Of a stretch of 64,000 nucleotides of DNA, positions 39,370-47,950 are shown one piece after another. The stretch's first letter is position 1. Each line of letters starts with the position of its first letter. The DNA is from Acinetobacter sp. WC-141 (GTDB lineage: Bacteria > Pseudomonadota > Gammaproteobacteria > Pseudomonadales > Moraxellaceae). Made by a program: the position numbers and the translations under genes. The notes under the pieces are model-generated. The model ran no database searches. It was not told the origin of the DNA and was given only the letters and a program-made list of their open reading frames with translations. The stretch spans positions 124,001 to 188,000 of the forward strand of contig NZ_AMSS01000050.1 of NCBI RefSeq assembly GCF_000313935.1, written 5' to 3'.

Positions 39370-40605
39370 TTATCCTTGTGTACGCAAAATCTCTTGACGC
39401 TGTGTCACTTTTTTCTGCCACTGTTCAGCACGACGAGTTCTATCAGCCACTTGTCCGACTAACTGTCCACATGCAGCATCAATATCATCACCACGTGTTT
39501 GACGAATCGTACACACAAATCCAGCATCAGACAAAGTTTTTTGGAACGAGATAATTCGATTTCGGCTTGAGCGACCATATGGTGCATGCGGGAACGGATT
39601 AAATGGAATTAAATTAATTTTACTTGGTAAGTTTTTTAATAATTTAATCATTTGCTGTGCATGTTCAGGCTGATCATTTACACCCTCTAACATCACATAT
39701 TCAATGGTCACATGTTTACGCGTACTTTCATTACCATCTTTGGCAATATAACGCTGACATGCCGCAATCAACTGAGCCAATGGATATTTTTTATTAATTG
39801 GCACTAATTCGTTACGTAATTCATCGTTTGGTGCATGTAAAGAAATTGCTAAAGCAACATCAATGTCTTTTGCAAGTTGGTCAATTTTTGGTACAACACC
39901 TGATGTTGATAAAGTCACACGGCGCTTAGACATGCCATAAGCAAAGTCATCAAGCATAATCTGCATTGAGCTTAATACGGCATCATAGTTGAGCAATGGC
40001 TCACCCATACCCATCATCACCACATTAGTCACTGAACGCTCGCGCTCGGCAACCGGCACTTCTTCCATATAAGAATAGTTTGCCATCCAGAGTTGTCCAA
40101 TAATTTCATCTGGCGTTAAATCGCGTTGGAAACCTTGTTTACCCGTTGAACAAAATGAACAGTCCAATGCACAACCCACTTGTGACGAAATACACAAAGT
40201 TTTGCGCAAGCCTGTTTTATCTTCGGCAGGAATCAATACAGTTTCAACTAAAGAACCTGCACCATCGCCCACACGGAAAACCCACTTACGTGTACCATCT
40301 TTTGAATAGTGACGGTGAACGACTTCAGGAGCCTTAATTTCACAAATCTGTTCAAGCTTCGCACGCAATTTCCCTGAAATATTGGTCATTTCAGCAAAAT
40401 CAGTAATGAAGTATTGATGTATCCATTTCATGACCTGTCCGGCACGAAACTTTTTCTCGCCAATATCTTCAAAGAATTTTTCTAATTCAGTACGAGACAT
40501 GCCGAGTAAATTCACTTTATTTTCGGCAGCAGGCATGACCAGCGTGGACGAAGATTGCTGCTGTCCATCAAGATTTTCAGATGAAACGACCTCTGCAGAA
40601 CTCAT
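39370..40605 (-). CDS. rlmN: Dual-specificity 23S rRNA/tRNA adenine-C2 methyltransferase
   Basis: Radical SAM enzyme that methylates A2503 of 23S rRNA and A37 of some tRNAs. The 411-residue product has the CX3CX2C cluster motif in [12 protein letters not shown], the GMGEPLLN segment, and the acceptor Cys in [11 protein letters not shown] near the C-terminus. An N-terminal extension of about 35 polar residues ([16 protein letters not shown]) is not essential to the fold and may be unstructured. It heads the rlmN-pilF-rodZ-ispG-hisS-yfgM-bamB run. Confidence 0.96.
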   Translation of the reverse strand: MSSAEVVSSENLDGQQQSSSTLVMPAAENKVNLLGMSRTELEKFFEDIGEKKFRAGQVMKWIHQYFITDFAEMTNISGKLRAKLEQICEIKAPEVVHRHYSKDGTRKWVFRVGDGAGSLVETVLIPAEDKTGLRKTLCISSQVGCALDCSFCSTGKQGFQRDLTPDEIIGQLWMANYSYMEEVPVAERERSVTNVVMMGMGEPLLNYDAVLSSMQIMLDDFAYGMSKRRVTLSTSGVVPKIDQLAKDIDVALAISLHAPNDELRNELVPINKKYPLAQLIAACQRYIAKDGNESTRKHVTIEYVMLEGVNDQPEHAQQMIKLLKNLPSKINLIPFNPFPHAPYGRSSRNRIISFQKTLSDAGFVCTIRQTRGDDIDAACGQLVGQVADRTRRAEQWQKKVTQRQEILRTQG

Positions 40606-40639
40606 GTGTATTTACCTAAACCATGTCAAAAAACTGAAG

Positions 40640-40678
40640 ATATTGTTCAAGAATCAAACAATATTCTCTTGAGAGAAT
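40640..40678. repeat. Two adjacent inverted repeats upstream of rlmN
   Basis: ATATTGTT (40640-40647) and AACAATAT (40657-40664) form perfect 8-bp arms around nine bases. Next to it ATTCTC (40663-40668) and GAGAAT (40673-40678) form 6-bp arms around TTGA. The second repeat starts inside the end of the first, so the two structures are mutually exclusive at their join. They lie in the presumed promoter or leader of rlmN. Confidence 0.6.
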
Positions 40679-40680
40679 AA

Positions 40681-40716
40681 AAAAACCAGATAAGTAGTAT
40701 ACCACTTATCTGGTTT
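40681..40716 (-). terminator. Terminator of ndk
   Basis: CCAGATAAGT (40686-40695) pairs with ACTTATCTGG (40704-40713) around eight bases. On the minus strand it is followed by TTTTTTTATT. It lies 13 bases past the ndk stop codon. Confidence 0.9.
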
Positions 40717-40728
40717 GAATGCTTTCGA

Positions 40729-41160
40729 TTAACGAGTGCGTGGGCAGATCTCGTTGTCAGCAAAGAAGTAAGCAATTTCACGCTCTGCAGAAGCAACTGA
40801 GTCAGAACCGTGAGCAGCATTTTCGTCGATGCTTACAGCGAAGTCAGCACGGATCGTACCAGGAGCAGCTTCTTTAGGGTTTGTAGCACCTAAGATTTCA
40901 CGGTGTGCAAGAACTGCATTTTCGCCTTCAAGTACAGATACTACAACTGGACCAGAAGTCATGAATGCAACTAAGTCACCAAAGAAACCACGTTCTTTAT
41001 GCTCAGCATAGAAACCTTCAGCATCAGCTTGAGAAAGGTGTTTCATTTTAGTCGCAACAATTTTTAAACCCGCTTTTTCAAAACGAGCAAAAATATCACC
41101 GATGTGGTTTTTAGACACTGCATCAGGTTTTACGATAGACAAAGTACGTTCAATAGCCAT
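40729..41160 (-). CDS. ndk: Nucleoside diphosphate kinase
   Basis: Hexameric or tetrameric enzyme that transfers the gamma phosphate among nucleoside triphosphates through a phosphohistidine. The 143-residue product starts with [12 protein letters not shown], and the active-site His lies in [27 protein letters not shown] lies before the ATG. It ends at its own terminator, so it is separable from rlmN. Confidence 0.97.
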   Translation of the reverse strand: MAIERTLSIVKPDAVSKNHIGDIFARFEKAGLKIVATKMKHLSQADAEGFYAEHKERGFFGDLVAFMTSGPVVVSVLEGENAVLAHREILGATNPKEAAPGTIRADFAVSIDENAAHGSDSVASAEREIAYFFADNEICPRTR

Positions 41161-41273
41161 GAGTGGCTCCTTTATTTTAAGATTTAAACTTTAAAAAATT
41201 TGCCGCATTATACCGATGTCATAGGCAATAATCAGCTTTGAATGTGTAAAAGTTGCGATTTTTTCTACTGTTT

Positions 41274-41474
41274 TTAGCGAACTTCGTCTATCCAGGCCAT
41301 TTGAATCCCTTCTAGCAATCCTTCTGTCGATTTATTTGGGTCATCATTGAAGTCTGGTAATGCGCACACCCATGCATGTAAATCGGTAAAACGAATCCAT
41401 TGCGGATCAACATCTGGATGTGCTTCTGACAATTCAATCGCAATATCAATCGTATCTGTCCAACGTAAGCCCAT
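41274..41474 (-). CDS. iscX: Fe-S cluster assembly protein IscX
   Basis: Small acidic protein of 66 residues that binds IscS and iron and modulates Fe-S cluster synthesis. The sequence shows the family features LRWTDTIDIAIELSEAHPDVDPQWIRFTDLH and the closing IQMAWIDE. The ribosome binding site AGGAG is well placed. It is far from the isc operon here, lying alone between the PAP2 gene and ndk. Confidence 0.93.
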   Translation of the reverse strand: MGLRWTDTIDIAIELSEAHPDVDPQWIRFTDLHAWVCALPDFNDDPNKSTEGLLEGIQMAWIDEVR

Positions 41475-41573
41475 AGCGGCTCCTATCTGTTTAATCTGCT
41501 AAATCACGAACTGTGTACTTTAGCAAATCCACAAACCTAATCGATAGCTTAAGCTGATAAAAATTACCGATGC

Positions 41574-42125
41574 TTATAAAGCGATGTTCAATAATGGCGC
41601 CATAAAAATAATCATACTCGCAACCGCCGCCCCAATAAGTGCACCGACAATCACATCACTTGGGTAATGAAGACCAAGCACCATACGAGACAAGGCTACA
41701 AGCACCATAAATGGGAACATCGCCGCAAGTAAAGCCGGCTGGACATAACCCAACACAATTGTCACCATCACCGCATGAAGTGTATGACCAGATGGAAAGC
41801 TGAAATGATCGAGTGGTCTCTCACCGAGCACAATTACCTGATGCACTTGATAAGGACGAGGTCGCGTTGTTTTATGTTTTAAGAATTTATAGATTGCTGT
41901 GCCAACAGAACCACCTAATAACAAGTAGATGATTTGAAGACTATAGGTGATGCCTTGCATGCCCCACACGATTGCCAGCATTAGATACCAAAATGGACCA
42001 TCACCCACACGACTAATGATTTTGAAAAAAAGGGCAACACGTTGGGAGTGAGAGAAATTATTAAGATATAAACAACCTCTCAAATCTAAATCGAGTATTT
42101 TTATTTTTGCATTCTTAAGTTTCAT
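41574..42125 (-). CDS. PAP2-family membrane phosphatase
   Basis: Integral membrane phosphatase of 183 residues with the full three-part signature: KHKTTRPRP, FPSGHTLHAV, and SRMVLGLHYPSDVIVG. About five helices are visible. Substrates in the family include phosphatidate, phosphatidylglycerophosphate and undecaprenyl diphosphate. The ATG at 42125 has AGGAG eight bases upstream; the ATG at 42131 is too close to it. It follows the GT4 glycosyltransferase by a short gap and shares its Pho-box promoter, so release of diacylglycerol and phosphate during phosphate starvation is an attractive role. That is inference. Confidence 0.88.
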   Translation of the reverse strand: MKLKNAKIKILDLDLRGCLYLNNFSHSQRVALFFKIISRVGDGPFWYLMLAIVWGMQGITYSLQIIYLLLGGSVGTAIYKFLKHKTTRPRPYQVHQVIVLGERPLDHFSFPSGHTLHAVMVTIVLGYVQPALLAAMFPFMVLVALSRMVLGLHYPSDVIVGALIGAAVASMIIFMAPLLNIAL

Positions 42126-42149
42126 GGTCATTCTCCTATTTTAGGATAC

Positions 42150-43457
42150 TTAGGTGAAGTCCACCGAGGGCTCCTTCACTACCTGATAAAATGCCTGCTC
42201 CAATTGCTGAACCGGAAGTTGCCAACCGCTTTGCTGTACTTTATGACAGGCTTGTACGCCCATTTCTCTAAGTTGTTGTAATGAAGGAAGCTGATAAATT
42301 TGTTGTATAAAGTGGCTTTTTTGTCCAAGTGGGCTTAACCAGCCATTCACACCATGAGTTAAATATTGATGTGCACATGCATAATCATACGCGATAACTG
42401 GTAAACCGCTTGCCATCGCCTCTAAAACTACGTTACCAAACGTTTCAACTTGACTCGCAAATACGAATACATCTGCACTCGCATAGGCTGCCGCTAAATC
42501 TTGACCTCTTAGACTTCCGGTAAAGATAACACCCTTCGCTTCAGGCAATGATTTTAAGCGAGCAAAATCTGGGCCATCTCCCACAATAATCAATTTCGTT
42601 TTAAGTGGCTGGACAGTTTGTAAGCTGGCATAGCTTTCAATGAGCACTTGCACTTCTTTTTCTGGCGATAAACGCCCGACATAAAGCATAACGCGAGTAT
42701 TCTCATCGGCACCCCATTGTTTTCGCAAATTTTCAGAGCGATGCTTTGGTGAAAATCTTGTGGTATCTACACCGCGCCCCACCACAACCAGTGGACAAGT
42801 AATACCAAAACCTCGTAATGCTTCTTGTGTATCTTTACTCGGTACACAAGTCACTTGCGTATTATTATGGAACCAACACAGGTATTTTTGGATTGGTTTA
42901 ACTAAAAAAGCCAAATCAAAAAATCGACTAAAGTCTTGAAATGGTGAATGAAACCCACTCGAAACAGGAATAGCTTTTGCCTTAGCAGCCTGCATGGCAG
43001 TTAAACCTAACGGCCCTTCTGTCACAATGTGAACCACATCTGGCCCAAACTTTTCAAAAGCTTTCGATACTTTTAAATATTGGGGCCAGCCAAACTGCAA
43101 AGTCGGATATTTCGGAATAGCCTGCGACATTACCAGACATTCTTGCTCTGGTGTAAAGTCATGGCATTTGGCTTTTTGTTCTGGGCGAATTAGTAAAATT
43201 TTATGTCCCTGTTTTTGTAAACCTTGGCATAGTTGTAACAATGAAAGAGCCACACCATTAATTTCAGGTGGCCATGTCTCGGTAACAATCGCAATTTTTA
43301 AACGCGGGCGCACCAAATCATGCAGTGAATGCGTATTAGATAGCTGCTGCTTTTGTTTAAAAAAGAATTGGAAGCTTTCAGGAAGTTGCTGTTGTTTTAA
43401 TAGTGCTGTCGCGTATGAGCTTTGCATAGCGCCATCCATCAATGTATTTATTTTCAT
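42150..43457 (-). CDS. GT4-family glycosyltransferase, probably lipid-directed
   Basis: Retaining GT-B glycosyltransferase of 435 residues. The N-terminal domain proper begins near residue 52 (LKIAIVTETWPPEINGVALSL). The C-terminal domain has the EX7E motif in ETFGNVVLEAMASGLPV. The group includes enzymes that glycosylate diacylglycerol. The first 50 residues are unlike the family, no ribosome binding site precedes the ATG at 43457, and in-frame ATG codons at 43439 and 43427 are possible starts. A Pho-box array lies directly upstream and a PAP2 phosphatase gene follows. Together these suggest glycolipid synthesis under phosphate limitation; the sugar donor is unknown. Confidence 0.85.
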   Translation of the reverse strand: MKINTLMDGAMQSSYATALLKQQQLPESFQFFFKQKQQLSNTHSLHDLVRPRLKIAIVTETWPPEINGVALSLLQLCQGLQKQGHKILLIRPEQKAKCHDFTPEQECLVMSQAIPKYPTLQFGWPQYLKVSKAFEKFGPDVVHIVTEGPLGLTAMQAAKAKAIPVSSGFHSPFQDFSRFFDLAFLVKPIQKYLCWFHNNTQVTCVPSKDTQEALRGFGITCPLVVVGRGVDTTRFSPKHRSENLRKQWGADENTRVMLYVGRLSPEKEVQVLIESYASLQTVQPLKTKLIIVGDGPDFARLKSLPEAKGVIFTGSLRGQDLAAAYASADVFVFASQVETFGNVVLEAMASGLPVIAYDYACAHQYLTHGVNGWLSPLGQKSHFIQQIYQLPSLQQLREMGVQACHKVQQSGWQLPVQQLEQAFYQVVKEPSVDFT

Positions 43458-43463
43458 GCTTAA

Positions 43464-43519
43464 AGATTAAGCAGTTTTTTTGACATTTTGATGATAAATG
43501 CATGACAGTTTACTGACAT
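43464..43519 (-). promoter_or_regulatory. Pho-box-like array before the GT4/PAP2 unit
   Basis: Read on the minus strand, four 7-mers occur every 11 bases: ATGTCAG (43519-43513), CTGTCAT (43508-43502), TTATCAT (43497-43491) and ATGTCAA (43486-43480). All fit xTxTCAx, and the second matches the PhoB half-site exactly. A -10-like TAATCT (43469-43464) starts ten bases after the last unit, the spacing known for PhoB-activated promoters such as phoA. Transcription would then begin at or next to the annotated ATG. Confidence 0.72.
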
Positions 43520-43529
43520 GAAAATAAAA

Positions 43530-43555
43530 AAAGCACACTGATGACAGTATGCTTT
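43530..43555 (-). terminator. Terminator of prc
   Basis: AAAGCACACTG (43530-43540) and CAGTATGCTTT (43545-43555) form an 11-bp stem with one G-T pair around ATGA. On the minus strand it is followed by TTTTATTTTC. It lies about 20 bases past the prc stop codon. Confidence 0.88.
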
Positions 43556-43576
43556 TCTCTTAAAACTTAATAACGC

Positions 43577-45760
43577 TTAACGATTTTGCAATTTTGCATA
43601 GTCCATAAGTACATTTGCAGCTTCAGTCACAAAAGTTTCTTCTTCTGGTAATGCAGGACGCTGTGATGCTTTCATTTTAGCGCGAGATTCAGCTAAAGCA
43701 TCTAATGACGCTTGATAGCTTTCCCAGTTTGCAAAAGGTTTTTGACCACTTGCTGCACGGCGTTCATTTTCTGCATCTAACGTTTGTTTCTCTAAAGCAA
43801 GTAATTCTGCACGGCGTTTATCAATATCAAGTACGACTTGCTTTTGATCACTCGTAACTTTAGCAATCGCAGTACGTTTATTTAAATATTTAAACTGAGC
43901 ATCATTAGCAACACGTTGTTCAGAGAATTGAGACAACTTTGCCACATAAGGTTGCACAGAGCCTTCGCGTTTAAATGGTGCTGTAGGAATTGTGTCCCAT
44001 TTCAATGCATTCTTCGATTTGCGCTCACCAAACTCTTCGTTATAGATATCGACGAGTTTAATGTCTGGCACTACACCTTTATTTTGTGTACTACCACCTG
44101 TAATACGGTAGAACTTACGCTGAGTTAAAGTCGCTTGACCGTATGCCAGAGTATCAAGTTGCACCTGAGCTGTACCCTTACCAGTCGTTGTGCTACCAAT
44201 AATAATACCGCGCTCATAGTCTTGGATTGCAGCAGAGTAAATCTCACTTGCAGATGCGGATGCCAAGTTCACCATTACAGCGAGTGGACCTGTGTAAACT
44301 TGCTGACCACCATCATTGTCTTCAAAAATACTTACGTTGCCATTACCATCACGAATTTGAACCACTGGACCAGACTTGATGACCTGACCCAGCATACGTG
44401 CAACTTCTTCTAATGAACCACCTGGGTCATTACGCAAGTCGATAATAATACCTTCTACTTTCTTCGCTTTTAACGCTTCAAAGGCATTGGCAGTATCTTC
44501 AGAAACTGAACGGTATTGTTGACCCGCACGACGTGAACGATAGTCAAAATAGAATGATGGAATTTCAATCACACCCAACACATGCTTTTTACCATCACGT
44601 GTCACTTCAACTGTACGTGAACGAACACCAGCATCTTCTTCTTGAATCACATCACGCACTAAGGTCACATTACGTGCTTGACTCATTGATGCGCCAGCAC
44701 CAAGAAGTTTTAACGTGACTTTGGTTCCGCGCTTACCACGAATGAGTCCAACAATTTCAGAACTTGTCCAACCAACCACATCAATCATTTTCTCGCCTTC
44801 TTGGGCGACACCAACGATTCGATCTCCTGATTTCACTTGACCAGACTTACTTGCAGGACCACCTTCTACAATGGTTTCAATCTTGGTGTAATCTTCATTA
44901 CCACGCTCTGGACGAATCGATACACCAATACCTTCAAGCTGCAAGGTCGTTTGGCGATTCAGTTCTATCGCATCAATTGGCGGGTAATAGTTACTGTGTG
45001 GATCATATGTTGCCAACATTGCATTTAATGTTTTGTCCAACACATCATCGCTTTTCACACGACTAATTCTTTCAAGCTGACGTGTATAACGTTTAGTCAA
45101 CGTCTGAGCTGGAGTTAAATCTTCTGGGCCAGTTAAGTCTTGACCATCAGCAAGTGAAGGATTTTCTTTAAGCGCCTTTTGTTTCGCCTGCTCTTCTTCA
45201 CGGCTAATCGTTAAGTTGATTAACTGCGAAACCAACATTTTGCGCCAGTGATTTTGTTGCTCAGCAGACGTTTTAAAATACGGCGCTTTTTCACGGTCAA
45301 CTTCAATATAGCTATTTGGCTGTTTTAAATTTTGCTGCTGTTTCAGCTCGGCTAACATGAACTCATAAAATTGTTTTAAGCGTTCACGATATTGCTGATG
45401 AATTGCAAATGGACCAGTTAAGTTCCCCGCTTTTAATGAAGCACCAAAATTTGAACCATATAGTTTTTTATAATTTTGAACTTCAGCGTCTAAAAATAGT
45501 GAGTGATCTGGGTCAAGGCTATCTAAATACATATCGAGAATACGGTTTGATGTCGTCGCATCTAAACGCATATTCAAATAATGTTGGCGATCAACTAAAG
45601 TTGCCAGTTGGCGAGCCACCAAAGCCTGTTCTTGCGTTGGCTGGATCGATTGAGAAACCACAGCAGTATTGGTTGCTGCTCTCGCTTCATTCATCGTATG
45701 AGAGAAGAATAAACCGCCAGTCGCGATCGCTACTGCACAAGCTATAGTTTGAAGTTTCAT
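43577..45760 (-). CDS. prc: Carboxy-terminal processing protease (tail-specific protease)
   Basis: Periplasmic S41 serine protease that trims or degrades envelope proteins, including peptidoglycan hydrolases. The 727-residue product has a signal peptide (IACAVAIATGGLFFSHTMNEARA), an N-terminal DUF3340-like part, a PDZ domain (GIGVSIRPERGNEDYTKIETIVEGGPASKSGQ region near residues 270-310), and the catalytic Ser-Lys dyad in SASASEIYSAA and TTTGKGTAQ. The length matches Prc. It is divergent from nagZ, with a gap of about 190 bases holding both promoters. Confidence 0.95.
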   Translation of the reverse strand: MKLQTIACAVAIATGGLFFSHTMNEARAATNTAVVSQSIQPTQEQALVARQLATLVDRQHYLNMRLDATTSNRILDMYLDSLDPDHSLFLDAEVQNYKKLYGSNFGASLKAGNLTGPFAIHQQYRERLKQFYEFMLAELKQQQNLKQPNSYIEVDREKAPYFKTSAEQQNHWRKMLVSQLINLTISREEEQAKQKALKENPSLADGQDLTGPEDLTPAQTLTKRYTRQLERISRVKSDDVLDKTLNAMLATYDPHSNYYPPIDAIELNRQTTLQLEGIGVSIRPERGNEDYTKIETIVEGGPASKSGQVKSGDRIVGVAQEGEKMIDVVGWTSSEIVGLIRGKRGTKVTLKLLGAGASMSQARNVTLVRDVIQEEDAGVRSRTVEVTRDGKKHVLGVIEIPSFYFDYRSRRAGQQYRSVSEDTANAFEALKAKKVEGIIIDLRNDPGGSLEEVARMLGQVIKSGPVVQIRDGNGNVSIFEDNDGGQQVYTGPLAVMVNLASASASEIYSAAIQDYERGIIIGSTTTGKGTAQVQLDTLAYGQATLTQRKFYRITGGSTQNKGVVPDIKLVDIYNEEFGERKSKNALKWDTIPTAPFKREGSVQPYVAKLSQFSEQRVANDAQFKYLNKRTAIAKVTSDQKQVVLDIDKRRAELLALEKQTLDAENERRAASGQKPFANWESYQASLDALAESRAKMKASQRPALPEEETFVTEAANVLMDYAKLQNR

Positions 45761-45952
45761 AAATTTTTAATACTTCCTTGGGTATTCCTATCTTACACGC
45801 TCTGTTTTCGATATGAACTAAGCAGATTCAAAATCTTAACCAACTAAATTGTTTATACCGTGTAGTTTTATCATATTCTGTACTGACAAAATGTAGCAAA
45901 ACATTGCAAAATTCGCTTATTGTTTTTCAATCAAAATTCAAATGGAACCAAT

Positions 45953-46972
45953 ATGATTGGCGCATTGATGCTGGACATCGCCGGCACAGAACTTACTCAA
46001 GAAGATATTGAACTATTACGCGCTCCGCAAGTCGGTGGCATGATTTTATTTGCACGAAATATTGAATCTCCACAACAAGTCCGTGCATTAACGGACCATA
46101 TGCGTCAAATTCGTCCAGATATTTTAATTGCTGTCGACCAAGAAGGTGGTCGAGTTCAGCGCCTAAGATCAGGTTTCACTCTATTACCGGCCATGGGTCG
46201 TTTCGGTGAACTCTATATTACCCAACCTCAAAAAGCACTTGAACTGGCTGAACAGTGCGGTTGGTTAATGGCAACAGAAGTCCTTGCAGTCGGCATCGAT
46301 TTTAGTTTTGCACCCGTTTTAGACCTTAATGCAATTAGTGACGTGATTGGTGACCGTGGTTTCTCTAAAAATATTGAGGACATCGCCCCGCTTGCTGGCG
46401 CATTTATGCAAGGCATGAAAAAAGCTGGAATGGCAAATACGGGCAAACATTTCCCAGGCCACGGTTCTGTGAAAGCCGACTCTCATGTCGCAGCGGCAAT
46501 TGACAGTCGTAGCTATGACGAAATTTACACCCATGACATGCAAAGCTTTATTAAGCTTATGCCTCAGCTTGATGCACTCATGCCTGCGCATGTAATTTAT
46601 GATCAGATTGACCCAAATCCAGCAGGCTTCTCACCTTTCTGGATTCAAGAAGTTCTACGCAATCGTTTGAAGTTTGATGGTGTACTTTTCTCTGACGACT
46701 TAAGTATGCAAGCTGCTTGCGTAGCAGGCGGTGCAGATGCTCGTATTCAAGCAGCTCTATCAGCTGGTTGCGACATGGGGCTTGTATGTAATGACCGTAG
46801 TGCAGCATGTACAGCACTTGAAGGTATTACGAACTTAGAACTACCAAACCAAGAGCGTTTAGAGCGCATGCGTGGAAAAATTCCACAAATTCAGATTGGT
46901 GAAACTTTATCGCTTGGAAATGAGTGGCAAGCTGTCAAAACAGCCATTGAAGAGTTTAAAAATTCGATCTAA
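45953..46972 (+). CDS. nagZ: Beta-N-acetylhexosaminidase NagZ
   Basis: Family 3 glycoside hydrolase that removes GlcNAc from anhydro-muropeptides during cell wall recycling, and so influences AmpC beta-lactamase induction. The 339-residue product has the family motif KHFPGHGSVKADSH and the nucleophile segment GVLFSDDLSMQAA. I chose the ATG at 45953, preceded by GGAACC. The frame extends to a TTG at 45920, but the added residues do not belong to the family. Confidence 0.94.
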   Translation: MIGALMLDIAGTELTQEDIELLRAPQVGGMILFARNIESPQQVRALTDHMRQIRPDILIAVDQEGGRVQRLRSGFTLLPAMGRFGELYITQPQKALELAEQCGWLMATEVLAVGIDFSFAPVLDLNAISDVIGDRGFSKNIEDIAPLAGAFMQGMKKAGMANTGKHFPGHGSVKADSHVAAAIDSRSYDEIYTHDMQSFIKLMPQLDALMPAHVIYDQIDPNPAGFSPFWIQEVLRNRLKFDGVLFSDDLSMQAACVAGGADARIQAALSAGCDMGLVCNDRSAACTALEGITNLELPNQERLERMRGKIPQIQIGETLSLGNEWQAVKTAIEEFKNSI

Positions 46973-46989
46973 ATTGAGTTAAACGTATA

Positions 46990-47019
46990 TTTGACTGATG
47001 GTCTCGATCATCAGTCAAA
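46990..47019. repeat. Perfect inverted repeat between nagZ and the methyltransferase gene
   Basis: TTTGACTGATG (46990-47000) and CATCAGTCAAA (47009-47019) form 11-bp arms around eight bases. No T-run follows (next bases are CCACAG), so it is not a standard terminator. It may be a weak terminator, an RNA-processing stem or a protein-binding site. Confidence 0.6.
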
Positions 47020-47052
47020 CCACAGAAAAACAATAAATCGAGCTCAGGACGA

Positions 47053-47895
47053 ATGACACAACAACTTTCAAAACACCGCCATATCTCTTTTACAGCCCAT
47101 TATACAGGCTATATCTGGTATCAAATGGGGATCTCTCATGAAGCACTTGCCACAACCAAAGGCAAATCACTGGCATATTTGGTTCATCCGATAGAGTCTT
47201 GGGCTGAGAAATATGTGGGTGGTAGCATGCGAACCACACTCAAACAACGCCACACCATGCTTGATCATCATTTAGAACAACTCATTCAAGAAAGTTCTGA
47301 TTTACAAGTTCTAGAAATAGCATGTGGCCTGTCTCCACGTGGCTGGTGGTTTAGACAGCATTACCCTTCGATTACCTATCGGGAGCTTGATTTACCCGAT
47401 ATGGCACAAACCAAACAAAATGCGTTACAGCAAATTGAAAAAAATGCACCTGAAGTTTTATCAGTTGATTTATTTACCGAAGCTTTTTCACAAGCATTTG
47501 AAGTATTTGACCCGAACCGCCCATTGGTTGTGATTAGTGAAGGTTTAATTAATTACTTTGATAAAGATTTATTAAAACAACTGCTTCAATCGATTGCTCA
47601 CTATGGCGCTTCTTTTAAAAATTTTCATTATTTAACTGACCTCTACCCTGAACCAGTTAAAAACAAACTTGCCGGCATCATCTGGAATAGCAGTAAATTA
47701 TTGAAATTAATGTCTCGAAGCTCGTTTAGTTTTCACTTCAAAAGCCCCAAAGAAGTTGAAGACTTTTTTAAAGATACAGAGTTCGATCAAGTTAGCGTGG
47801 AACAACCACAAATTTACTTTGGACAAGCTTCTCAAGATAGTCATGAGCAGCATTTAGGTGACTTGGTCTGGACCATTCACGCGCAAATAAAATAA
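47053..47895 (+). CDS. SAM-dependent methyltransferase (LCM-like family)
   Basis: Class I methyltransferase of 280 residues. The SAM-binding motif is LEIACGLSPRGWWF near residue 95, followed by YRELDLPDM and VVISEGLINYF, as in leucine carboxyl methyltransferase-like proteins that act on small molecules or protein carboxylates. The N-terminal part (ISFTAHYTGYIWYQMGIS) is typical of the bacterial group. The substrate is unknown. It follows nagZ on the same strand after 80 bases containing an inverted repeat, and it is convergent with the RhlA-like gene. Confidence 0.8.
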   Translation: MTQQLSKHRHISFTAHYTGYIWYQMGISHEALATTKGKSLAYLVHPIESWAEKYVGGSMRTTLKQRHTMLDHHLEQLIQESSDLQVLEIACGLSPRGWWFRQHYPSITYRELDLPDMAQTKQNALQQIEKNAPEVLSVDLFTEAFSQAFEVFDPNRPLVVISEGLINYFDKDLLKQLLQSIAHYGASFKNFHYLTDLYPEPVKNKLAGIIWNSSKLLKLMSRSSFSFHFKSPKEVEDFFKDTEFDQVSVEQPQIYFGQASQDSHEQHLGDLVWTIHAQIK

Positions 47896-47907
47896 CCAAT
47901 ATAAAAA

Positions 47908-47936
47908 ATGGAAGCTCGAAATAAACGAGCTTCCAT
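47908..47936 (-). terminator. Terminator of the RhlA-like hydrolase gene
   Basis: ATGGAAGCTCG (47908-47918) and CGAGCTTCCAT (47926-47936) form a perfect 11-bp stem around AAATAAA. The T-run lies on the minus-strand side (TTTTTTAT), so it mainly serves the minus-strand gene. Confidence 0.88.
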
Positions 47937-47950
47937 CTATAACTATACTA

